This document shows, in pieces, positions 1-5,936 of a DNA stretch of 64,000 bases. Source of the DNA: an uncultured Eubacteriales bacterium (lineage in GTDB: Bacteria; Bacillota; Clostridia; Christensenellales; Borkfalkiaceae); assembly GCA_900542935.1 (NCBI GenBank), contig UQPN01000012.1, positions 1-64,000 on the forward strand, given 5' to 3'. The notes under the pieces were generated by a model, which was not told the DNA's origin, did not search any database, and saw only the letters and a list, made by a program, of their open reading frames with translations. A program made the translations under genes and the position numbers. Numbering within the stretch: position 1 is the first letter of the stretch; the number at the start of each line of letters is the position of its first letter.

Positions 1-1
1 C

Positions 2-583
2 GGGGAAGTGCATGATATATCTCTTTTCGGGATCGACGTCGCACTTGCAGTGGAAACCTTTCACGAAATCGCCGTTTTCGCCGAGCTGCTTGTAGCAATC
101 CACGCCGACGCGCGTCATGATTTCCATGTTGAGAACAACGTAAATGGAATCGGTTACTTCGACGCCGATTTTGGAGAACGGCGAACCTACGACGCCCATC
201 GAATAGGGAATAACGTACATCGTTCTGCCCTTCATCTTGCCGCGGGCGATTTCGCCTACCAGCTTATACGCCTTCTGCGGATCCATCCACTTTACGATGG
301 AATGAGGCATAGCGTCTTCTTCTTTTCTGGAGCAGATGAACGTACGATCTTCCACGCGGGCTACGTCGTTTTCTGCGGTTCTGTGCAGATAGCAATCGGG
401 CAGAAGCTTTTCGTTCAGCTTGATCATTTCGCCCGTAGCCACCGCTTCGGCGCGGAGCGCGTCGCGCTGCGCTTCGCTGCCGTCGATCCACACGATTTTA
501 TCGGGCTGGGCAAGCTCTGCGCTGTCTTTCACGAATTGCAATACTTTCTTGTTTTTCGTAAGGTTGGTTTTTACTTCGATCAT
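2..583 (-). CDS. pckG: Phosphoenolpyruvate carboxykinase (GTP), N-terminal part, cut by the window edge
   Basis: About 194 residues of the N-terminal part of GTP-dependent PEP carboxykinase, which interconverts oxaloacetate and PEP with GTP/GDP in the cytoplasm. The reading frame contains family-typical stretches: VWIDGSEAQRDAL near residue 31, LPDCYLHRTAENDVARVEDR near 60-80, and KGRTMYVIPYSMGVVGSPFS near 118-137. The Arg of VARVEDR and the TMYVIPYSMGP-like block belong to the substrate pocket of this family; the ATP-type enzyme does not look like this. The ATG at 583 is preceded by TAAGGAGA with 8-9 bases spacing. The gene is transcribed from a strong promoter about 115 bp upstream that carries a palindrome. 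The C-terminal two thirds, including the nucleotide-binding loop, lie outside the window. Confidence 0.95.
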   Translation of the reverse strand, partial: MIEVKTNLTKNKKVLQFVKDSAELAQPDKIVWIDGSEAQRDALRAEAVATGEMIKLNEKLLPDCYLHRTAENDVARVEDRTFICSRKEEDAMPHSIVKWMDPQKAYKLVGEIARGKMKGRTMYVIPYSMGVVGSPFSKIGVEVTDSIYVVLNMEIMTRVGVDCYKQLGENGDFVKGFHCKCDVDPEKRYIMHFP

Positions 584-696
584 TGCGATATATCTCCTTA
601 AGATTTTTCTTTTTTGTAATTTTTTTTCGGACGAAGCGGATTTTCTGCCTGCTTTGCCGCATGATTTTTGAAGAAACCCTTTTTCTTCCGATTATA

Positions 697-725
697 ATTA
701 TACCACAAAATTACACCGGTGTAAA
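697..725 (-). promoter_or_regulatory. Sigma-A type promoter of pckG
   Basis: On the minus strand TTTACA (725-720) and TATAAT (702-697) are separated by exactly 17 bases. The start codon of pckG lies about 114 bases further on, which leaves a leader of roughly 105 nt. The -35 hexamer overlaps the palindrome at 711-724. Confidence 0.8.
711..724. promoter_or_regulatory. Perfect 14-bp palindrome (TTACACCGGTGTAA) overlapping the pckG -35 element
   Basis: The two halves TTACACC and GGTGTAA are exact inverted copies with a central CG. It lies over the -35 hexamer and spacer of the pckG promoter, where a bound protein would block RNA polymerase. The centre and length resemble operators of LacI-family dimers, but no regulator gene adjoins it, so the binding protein is unknown. 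Confidence 0.55.
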
Positions 726-753
726 CAGTTTGAACGCAAAAATTTATATGAAA

Positions 754-782
754 AAGCCGTGAATTTTTTCTTTTCACGGCTT
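754..782 (-). terminator. Hairpin terminator downstream of the small orphan gene
   Basis: The arms AAGCCGTGAA and TTCACGGCTT (754-763 and 773-782) pair perfectly. On the minus strand the hairpin is followed by a T-rich run. It ends transcription arriving from the gene at 942-1322. It lies 160 bp past that gene's stop but only about 20 bp past a second in-frame stop at 804-806. Confidence 0.6.
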
Positions 783-941
783 CCGCTTGCCCTTTCGGGC
801 TATTTATGATTCTTTATATTTTCTTTTATATACGCGCATATCGTTTGTTATATCGCGCGTTTTATCCGGGCGTTCTATTTCGGAAGGCGTTGTTTCTCGC
901 CTGTTTTTTCGACGGAGTTCCTCCTTTTTTGCGACGCGCGT

Positions 942-1322
942 TCAGACGGGAATACCGAAAATCGCGCCGCTTTCCGCTTCCTTTTCCAATGCGGCGGCGT
1001 AAAAATCCCAAATTTGCTTTTGCGTGCGTTTGCTAAACAACCGCGCTATCCCGCGCCCGCGCGCGCTTGCGCGCCATAACTTTTTGTACTTCTTTTTCAA
1101 ATCGGGAAATTTATATTCTCCGCCCGCGTACGCTACCACGGAAACGCTTTCCGCGCCGGAGAGTACGCGCAGTTCGAAACGGTCCGCGCCCTTTTTAAAG
1201 CGATGGATGTACACGCACGAAGAATCGGAGCCTTTATCGTATGTATATTCGTAGGTAAACCCGTATTTTTGCGGCACTTTCAGGGCGCTTTCCGCCGCCG
1301 CCCATACGTTTGTTATTTCCAT
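942..1322 (-). CDS. Hypothetical protein of 126 residues, possibly truncated by an in-frame TGA
   Basis: I do not recognise this protein. The translation is protein-like: a mixed N-terminal half with many aromatic residues (GFTYEYTYDKG) and a basic segment near residues 75-105 ending in helix-like KRTQKQIWDFYAAALEKEAE. There is no signal peptide or membrane segment. No clear ribosome site precedes the ATG at 1322; a DnaA box lies only 6 bases upstream. After the TGA stop the same frame stays open for another 45 codons with a strongly charged sequence (AKKEELRRKNRRE...), ending at a TAA (804-806) about 22 bases before a good terminator. This suggests an ancestral protein of about 171 residues. 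It lies downstream of the cvpA-like gene on the same strand. Confidence 0.55.
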   Translation of the reverse strand: MEITNVWAAAESALKVPQKYGFTYEYTYDKGSDSSCVYIHRFKKGADRFELRVLSGAESVSVVAYAGGEYKFPDLKKKYKKLWRASARGRGIARLFSKRTQKQIWDFYAAALEKEAESGAIFGIPV

Positions 1323-1328
1323 AAAAAC

Positions 1329-1509
1329 TTATCCACAGCCCGTTTTTGTTTTTTTGCAGGTTATCCACCGTAATCGAGCGCTTTCCACCGCGTTTTTCGG
1401 GTTATCCACAAGGCTTATTTTAAAAATGTGGATAACTTGCCCGATTTTCGGAAATTATTTTTTGCAAAAAGCAAAATTTTGTTCGCTTTTTGAGTGGAAA
1501 TGTGGATAA
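1329..1509. promoter_or_regulatory. Cluster of five DnaA boxes; candidate origin or DnaA-binding region
   Basis: Four exact TTATCCACA boxes occur at 1329-1337 (+), 1402-1410 (+), 1427-1435 (-) and 1501-1509 (-). A one-mismatch box TTATCCACC lies at 1361-1369 (+). The intervening sequence holds an A/T-rich stretch at about 1411-1490. The cluster fills the gap between two minus-strand genes and is about 0.8 kb from yyaC, a gene that lies near oriC in Bacillus subtilis. dnaA and dnaN are not in the window, so this may be an origin sub-region or a DnaA-titration site. Confidence 0.65.
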
Positions 1510-1512
1510 CTT

Positions 1513-2124
1513 TTAAGGAAGCAGCCATGCGGCTTCCGTGTCGAGCCCCTCTTTCGCGCGGTCGATCACTTTCAGCAGCCACGTTAAAAGCGGGTTGTTA
1601 TCGCGCAGCGTATGCACGAAGAACGTTTTGTCGATGGCGGCTTGCGCTTTCGGTACGAAAGAAAGCGTTTCGGGCAGTACGGAAAGCACCGCAAGCACGG
1701 CGAGAATAAGAATACCCGCTTTCAGAAAACCGACCGCCGCGCCGAGCAGCGTGTTTGCCGCGCCTACGGCTTTGACGCTGTTTGCGATTTTCGTGAGAAT
1801 GCGCGCGATGATCCCCAGAAGAAGCTTGCAGAGCACGAACACGGCGATGCCGCCCGCGACGTACCAGAAATTTTCGCCGAATTTCTGATACACGCCGAAC
1901 ATTTCGTTTAAGAGGTTTGCCGCGGGTACGGCAAGATAATACGCCGCCGCCAGCGAAAGCACGGTGGAACAAAGCCCGATGACCGAGGCGATGGCGCCCT
2001 TTTTTGCGCCGACCATGGTAAATATTAAAAGAGCCGCCGCGCAGATGACGTCGGGCACGTATTGTCCGCCGCCCGCCAGCAACGCCGCGGATAAATTCAG
2101 TTGAGCCGCGCCGGATAACCGCAT
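1513..2124 (-). CDS. CvpA-family integral membrane protein
   Basis: 203 residues with four or so hydrophobic helices: about 22-40 (ICAAALLIFTMVGAKKGA), 46-68, 88-110 and 143-167. The pattern of an early helix followed by a Gly-Ala-Lys-Lys-Gly turn, and the later NTLLGAAVGFLKAGILILA block, fits the CvpA/colicin V production family. Those proteins are inner-membrane components linked to envelope homeostasis. The ATG at 2124 follows AAAAAGGAG with about 10 bases spacing. The stop codon lies 4 bp from a DnaA box. The function in this organism is not clear from context; the family assignment is moderately strong. Confidence 0.75.
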   Translation of the reverse strand: MRLSGAAQLNLSAALLAGGGQYVPDVICAAALLIFTMVGAKKGAIASVIGLCSTVLSLAAAYYLAVPAANLLNEMFGVYQKFGENFWYVAGGIAVFVLCKLLLGIIARILTKIANSVKAVGAANTLLGAAVGFLKAGILILAVLAVLSVLPETLSFVPKAQAAIDKTFFVHTLRDNNPLLTWLLKVIDRAKEGLDTEAAWLLP

Positions 2125-2346
2125 ATCGATTTTTCTCCTTTTTGCTTACGGAAAGAAATTTTTCACGTTTTGCGATACAAGTATAACACGAACGGAAAAA
2201 TTTTTCAAGCTTTTTCGCGCGGTTTGCCGTTTAGAGGATAAAATTTACGGCAATAATCGCGGTTGTACGTTTTTCGGGGCGCCGCACGGCGTTTCCGGGC
2301 AATATCGCTTTCCGGCGCGAAGATTGCCGGATACAAGGAGTTACGG

Positions 2347-2901
2347 ATGGAATACACGTTTCATATATTCAATAAATTGGCGGCGGACGGCGTGAGCGCC
2401 GCGGCGGAAAAATTTCTGGACGGGGAAATGCCCGTAATCGTGTGCGTGGGGAGCGATCTTGCCATCGGAGATTCGCTGGGGCCCGTGTGCGGATCGATGC
2501 TACAATACAAAACGCGCGGATTGCCCGTGTTTGTGTACGGAACGCTGCCCTCGCCCGTTACGGCGAAAGAAATCCCCTATCTTCGGTCGTTTTTAAAAGA
2601 CACGCACGCGGGAAAGAAAATTCTGGCGGTGGACGCCGCCGTGGGAGGCGCGGGAGACGTGGGACTGGTGAAAATAAACGACAACGCGCTGCTGCCCGGC
2701 GCGGGCGCGAACAAAAAGCTGGGCGCGATAGGAGATATTTCCGTGATGGGAATCGTGGCGGAAAAATCGGTGAATAATTTCGGACTGCTGAATTCCACGC
2801 GGTTTCACCTTGTGTATTCGATGGCGGAAATCATCTCGGAGGGGCTTGCCGCGGTGCTGTGGGAAATTTACGGAAACAAAAAAAGTGCGGGCAGAATATA
2901 A
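2347..2901 (+). CDS. yyaC: Spore protease YyaC
   Basis: 184 residues matching the sporulation protein YyaC family, which is related to the GPR/hydrogenase-maturation peptidase fold. Visible motifs are IVCVGSDLAIGDSLGPVCGS near residues 37-56, VYGTLPSPVTAKE near 67-79, LAVDAAVGGAGDVG near 99-112, and GDISVMGIVA near 132. The Asp in GDSLGP and the Asp of VDAA are the expected metal-ligand type positions. The start at 2347 is chosen because AAGGAG lies 6 bases upstream; a longer open frame from 2263 has no ribosome site. Its presence implies that the organism or its recent ancestors sporulate. It is transcribed divergently from the cvpA-like gene. Confidence 0.9.
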   Translation: MEYTFHIFNKLAADGVSAAAEKFLDGEMPVIVCVGSDLAIGDSLGPVCGSMLQYKTRGLPVFVYGTLPSPVTAKEIPYLRSFLKDTHAGKKILAVDAAVGGAGDVGLVKINDNALLPGAGANKKLGAIGDISVMGIVAEKSVNNFGLLNSTRFHLVYSMAEIISEGLAAVLWEIYGNKKSAGRI

Positions 2902-2947
2902 TGATTATGGAAAAGATTATCAAAAGTACCGATTCGTTAACGGAACC

Positions 2948-3223
2948 GCCCCTCACCACCGCCTCCCGGCGGAGCCTCCCCCCGAGGGGAAGCCGCGAAG
3001 CGGCTGACAATTTTTGCTGATTTTTGCGATAGCAAAAAGAAGCAAGGGGAAGCCTATGAAATAGGCTGACCATTTTTGCTGATTTTTGCGATAGCAAAAA
3101 GAAGCAAGGGGAAGCCGCGAAATGCGGCGTTTAAATGGTTTGTATCAGAAAACAAGCGGCGCCCCTCACCACCGCCCTAACGGGCAGAGCCTCCCCCCAA
3201 GGGGAAGCCGCGAAGCGGCTGAC
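2948..3223. repeat. Two copies of a GC-rich intergenic repeat
   Basis: A unit starting GCCCCTCACCACCGCC and ending GCGAAGCGGCTGAC occurs at 2948-3008 and again at 3161-3223, with small differences in its centre. Each copy contains short hairpins (CCTCCCC/GGGGAAG and AGCCGCGAAGCGGCT). There is no coding frame of note. This has the look of a dispersed, non-autonomous repeat of the REP/MITE type, but no transposase or target duplication is visible here. Confidence 0.6.
3002..3116. repeat. Direct tandem repeat, 53-bp unit with 62-bp period
   Basis: The segment beginning GGCTGAC and ending AAGGGGAAGCC appears at 3002-3054 and 3064-3116 with a single substitution. It contains the inner inverted piece TTTTTGCGATAGCAAAAAG. 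A third, more divergent relative follows at about 3217-3275 (GGCTGAC...GGGGAAGCC). Together with the flanking GC-rich unit it fills the 485-bp gap between yyaC and the tRNA operon; nothing else is seen in that gap. Confidence 0.65.
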
Positions 3224-3336
3224 AATTTTTGCCGAAGAAAATTTTGTGAGCAAAATTTTATGCAGGCAAGGGGAAGCCTATTTCGAAGGCGAAAAAATTT
3301 TTTGCGGAAAATTTTGCAAATTCCCCCGAAAAACGC

Positions 3337-3365
3337 TTGCAATTCTTTTTCGGATATGGTATAGT
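3337..3365 (+). promoter_or_regulatory. Promoter of the tRNA Val-Gly-Cys operon
   Basis: TTGCAA (3337-3342), 17-base spacer and TATAGT (3360-3365), ending about 22 bases before the first tRNA. Confidence 0.8.
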
Positions 3366-3386
3366 ATATAAGCTTTTGATGCAAAC

Positions 3387-3462
3387 GGAAGTTTAGCTCA
3401 GCCGGGAGAGCATCTGCCTTACAAGCAGAGGGTCATAGGTTCGATCCCTATAACTTCCACCA
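3387..3462 (+). tRNA. tRNA-Val (anticodon UAC)
   Basis: Acceptor arms GGAAGTT and AACTTCC pair fully. The anticodon stem TCTGC/GCAGA encloses loop CTTACAA, the T-loop is GGTTCGATCC, and CCA is encoded. First gene of a three-tRNA operon. Confidence 0.95.
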
Positions 3463-3486
3463 TCGGTGCGGATTTTTCCTTTATAT

Positions 3487-3561
3487 GCGGGAATAGCTCA
3501 GTGGTAGAGCGTCACCTTGCCAAGGTGAATGTCGCGGGTTCGAGTCTCGTTTCCCGCTCCA
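3487..3561 (+). tRNA. tRNA-Gly (anticodon GCC)
   Basis: Acceptor arms GCGGGAA and TTCCCGC pair. The anticodon loop is TTGCCAA, the T-loop GGTTCGAGTC, and CCA is encoded. Second gene of the operon, 24 bases after tRNA-Val. Confidence 0.95.
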
Positions 3562-3599
3562 ACGAAAAATCCGCACCGTATTTTTTTATCTGAATAACC

Positions 3600-3674
3600 G
3601 GCGTCATAGCCAAGCGGTAAGGCAAAGGTCTGCAAAACCTTTATGCCCCGGTTCAAATCCGGGTGGCGCCTCCA
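3600..3674 (+). tRNA. tRNA-Cys (anticodon GCA)
   Basis: Acceptor arms GGCGTCA and TGGCGCC pair with one G-T. The anticodon loop is CTGCAAA, the T-loop GGTTCAAATCC, and CCA is encoded. Last gene of the operon. Confidence 0.95.
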
Positions 3675-3675
3675 A

Positions 3676-3710
3676 GCCCTTGAAAGCCTTGCTTTCAGGG
3701 GCGTTTATTT
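3676..3710 (+). terminator. Terminator of the tRNA operon
   Basis: The arms GCCCTTGAAAGC (3676-3687) and GCTTTCAGGGGC (3691-3702) form a long hairpin with a short loop, followed by GTTTATTTTATTATTTTTTT. Confidence 0.85.
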
Positions 3711-3767
3711 TATTATTTTTTTGATTGCTTTTTTATCTTTTATCATCTCATTTTACGGGGGTAGCGT

Positions 3768-5819
3768 ATGAAAAACAACGTTTTCGGCGTTTCTTTCAAT
3801 CCTGCGACGGGCGGTATTTCCTGCCTGCGTTTAAACGACGATCCGCATGCGATGAACTGGGTGAAACCGCCCCTTTCGTTCGGCGTGCCCGTCTTTTCGC
3901 ACAATCTTAAATTTTATCCGGACGGTAAAGATTTTAACGCCGGCGTTCCCCGCGATTTTATTCTGGATCGTTTCGAAGAAAACGAAACCGGCGCCGTTGC
4001 CGTATACCATACCGAGCAGAACCAGACGCGCCCGCGGACGGCGGAAACCGCGGAATCGTTTGCCGAACTTACGGCGCGCACGGAGTATTCGTTTGATGAA
4101 AGCGGCTTTCTCTTTGTGAAAACCGCGATTAAAAACGTTTCGCGCTGGCAGAAGTTCTTCCTTGAAGGCGACCTCGGCGTGAATTTCAATTTTTACGACG
4201 ATTATTACGACGCCGCCACCTGCATGACTTCCCGCTGCACGGCGCACCTTTGGTGCGGCGAAGATTCTTCGTGGGTGTGCGCCCTGAAAATGGGCGAAAG
4301 CGATAAAAATCTGGGGCTTGTTTTCACGCGGGGCGGCGCGACTTCTTATTCGCAATACGGCTGCAAAAACAACGACCGCGGCTACTTTACGGCGAATCTG
4401 AATATCAAAACGCTGCGTCCCGGCGAAGAATACGTTTTTGCGTATGTGCTTTTCCCTCACGCGGGCAAAGCGGATTTCATGCGTAAAATCGCTTCGTTCC
4501 CCCATTGCGCGGCGATTACTTCCGATAATTTCACCTATTTTACGGGCGAACGGGTACATATCGCCGTTGAAAACGCGGCGGGCGGCGAAATTGCGGCGGA
4601 AACCGACCTGCCGTCGATTTCTTGCGAACGGCGCGGCAACGTAACGGAATTCGTTTTCGACGCGGACATGCCCGGCGAGCATAAAATTTCGTTTACTTAC
4701 GGCGCGGACGGCGAAAACAAAACGTTTGCGAAAGTGTTTGTTTCCGAGCCGATAGAAACGGTGATTGCGCGGCGGCTGGAATTTATCGTGGAAAAGCAGC
4801 AGTACAACGAGGCGGGAAACGCTTTGGACGGCGCGTTTTTGTGCTACGATGCGGAGAGCGGCAGACAGTACTACGACGAACAGTTTTCCGATATGAATGC
4901 GCAGCGCGAGCGGCTGGGCATGACGATTATGCTTGCGCGATATCTGCAAACGCACGAGAACGAGAAGTTTTTATCGGCTTTGAAAAAGGCTGTGGCGTTC
5001 GTGCGGCGCGAGGTGTACGACGAAAAAACGGGCGAAGTGTTTAATTTCGCCGATAAGTACAGCTCGTGGCTGCGGCTGTATAACTTTCCGTGGGTTTCGC
5101 TGCTTTTGGCGGAAACGTATCCCGTGCTGGGCGACAAAACGATGCTTGACGACGCGTACCGGATTATGGACGCCTACTACGAGCGGGGCGGGGAAAATTT
5201 TTACCCCAACGGCATTTTCGTGCGGGATCTGATTGAGACGTTCGGGGCGAACGGGCTTGACGAAGAAAGCGAAAAATTGCGGCAGCGGTTTCTTGCGCAC
5301 GTGGAAAAAATAGTGGCGCGTGGCGTGAATTACCCCAAACACGAGGTAAATTACGAACAGACGATCGTAACGCCCGCGGTTTCGTTTATTTTCGACGCGT
5401 ATCTTTTAACGAAAGACGAACGGTATCTGCGCGAAATTCAGCCGCACCTTGCCGCGCTGGAACGATTCGACGGCGTACAGCCGCATTATATGCTGAACAA
5501 CATCGCCGTGCGGTATTGGGACGATTACTGGTTCGGGCTGATTCATACGTTCGGCGATACGCTGCCGCACTACTGGAGTTCTTTGAGTTCGATAGACTAC
5601 ATAAAATACGCGGAGGCGACGGGAGACGACGAACTTCAAAAGCGCGGGGTGTGCGGGCTGAGAAATTGTTTGTGTCTGTTTATGCGCGACGGCACGGCAA
5701 GCTGCGCGAGGCTGTATCCGTTTGAAGTGAACGGCGTGCGCGGCGAAAGGTTCGATCCCCTCTGCAACGACCAGGATTTCGCGCTGTTTTTCGCGTACAA
5801 GTATTTGCCGGAAAAATAA
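3768..5819 (+). CDS. Putative six-hairpin ((alpha/alpha)6-barrel) glycosidase-like protein
   Basis: 683 residues without a signal peptide, so probably cytoplasmic. The N-terminal half (about 1-330) looks like a beta-rich domain and contains Cys/His-rich TCMTSRCTAHLWCGED near 154-169. The C-terminal half (about 340-683) is helical, with aromatic- and acid-rich motifs typical of six-hairpin enzymes: YDEQFSDMNAQRERLGM, GGENFYPNGIFVRDL, NYEQTIVTPAVSF, RYWDDYWFG. It is a clear paralogue of the convergent gene at 5937-8051, sharing almost all of these motifs, yet I cannot place either in a numbered family. GGGGG lies about 8 bases before the ATG. The neighbourhood suggests an oligosaccharide-processing role, perhaps on uronic-acid or rhamnose-containing products, but that is inference. 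Confidence 0.7.
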   Translation: MKNNVFGVSFNPATGGISCLRLNDDPHAMNWVKPPLSFGVPVFSHNLKFYPDGKDFNAGVPRDFILDRFEENETGAVAVYHTEQNQTRPRTAETAESFAELTARTEYSFDESGFLFVKTAIKNVSRWQKFFLEGDLGVNFNFYDDYYDAATCMTSRCTAHLWCGEDSSWVCALKMGESDKNLGLVFTRGGATSYSQYGCKNNDRGYFTANLNIKTLRPGEEYVFAYVLFPHAGKADFMRKIASFPHCAAITSDNFTYFTGERVHIAVENAAGGEIAAETDLPSISCERRGNVTEFVFDADMPGEHKISFTYGADGENKTFAKVFVSEPIETVIARRLEFIVEKQQYNEAGNALDGAFLCYDAESGRQYYDEQFSDMNAQRERLGMTIMLARYLQTHENEKFLSALKKAVAFVRREVYDEKTGEVFNFADKYSSWLRLYNFPWVSLLLAETYPVLGDKTMLDDAYRIMDAYYERGGENFYPNGIFVRDLIETFGANGLDEESEKLRQRFLAHVEKIVARGVNYPKHEVNYEQTIVTPAVSFIFDAYLLTKDERYLREIQPHLAALERFDGVQPHYMLNNIAVRYWDDYWFGLIHTFGDTLPHYWSSLSSIDYIKYAEATGDDELQKRGVCGLRNCLCLFMRDGTASCARLYPFEVNGVRGERFDPLCNDQDFALFFAYKYLPEK

Positions 5820-5845
5820 GTTTTTGCCGGAAGATATAGATATAC

Positions 5846-5889
5846 CACACAAGCCGCGGGTTTTTTTTCAAAAACCCGCGGCTTGTGTG
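5846..5889. terminator. Bidirectional terminator between convergent paralogues
   Basis: A perfect 19-bp stem (CACACAAGCCGCGGGTTTT at 5846-5864 and its complement at 5871-5889) with a 6-base loop. The U/A tracts lie inside the stem ends, so it can act in both directions. It serves the gene ending at 5819 and the one ending at 5937. Confidence 0.9.
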
Positions 5890-5936
5890 CCGTTATGTAT
5901 TTTATGTATTTTTGTAAGTCGCGATTGAGTTTTTTA

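Noticed and set aside
942..1322. Use of TGA as a sense codon in this organism
   Set aside because: Other well-supported genes (GH106-like, DUF4838) end in TGA at the expected length, so general recoding is excluded.
3002..3116. Possible CRISPR array in the tandem repeats
   Set aside because: Only two or three units, 53 bp long with 9-bp separators; spacers are far too short and no cas genes are present.
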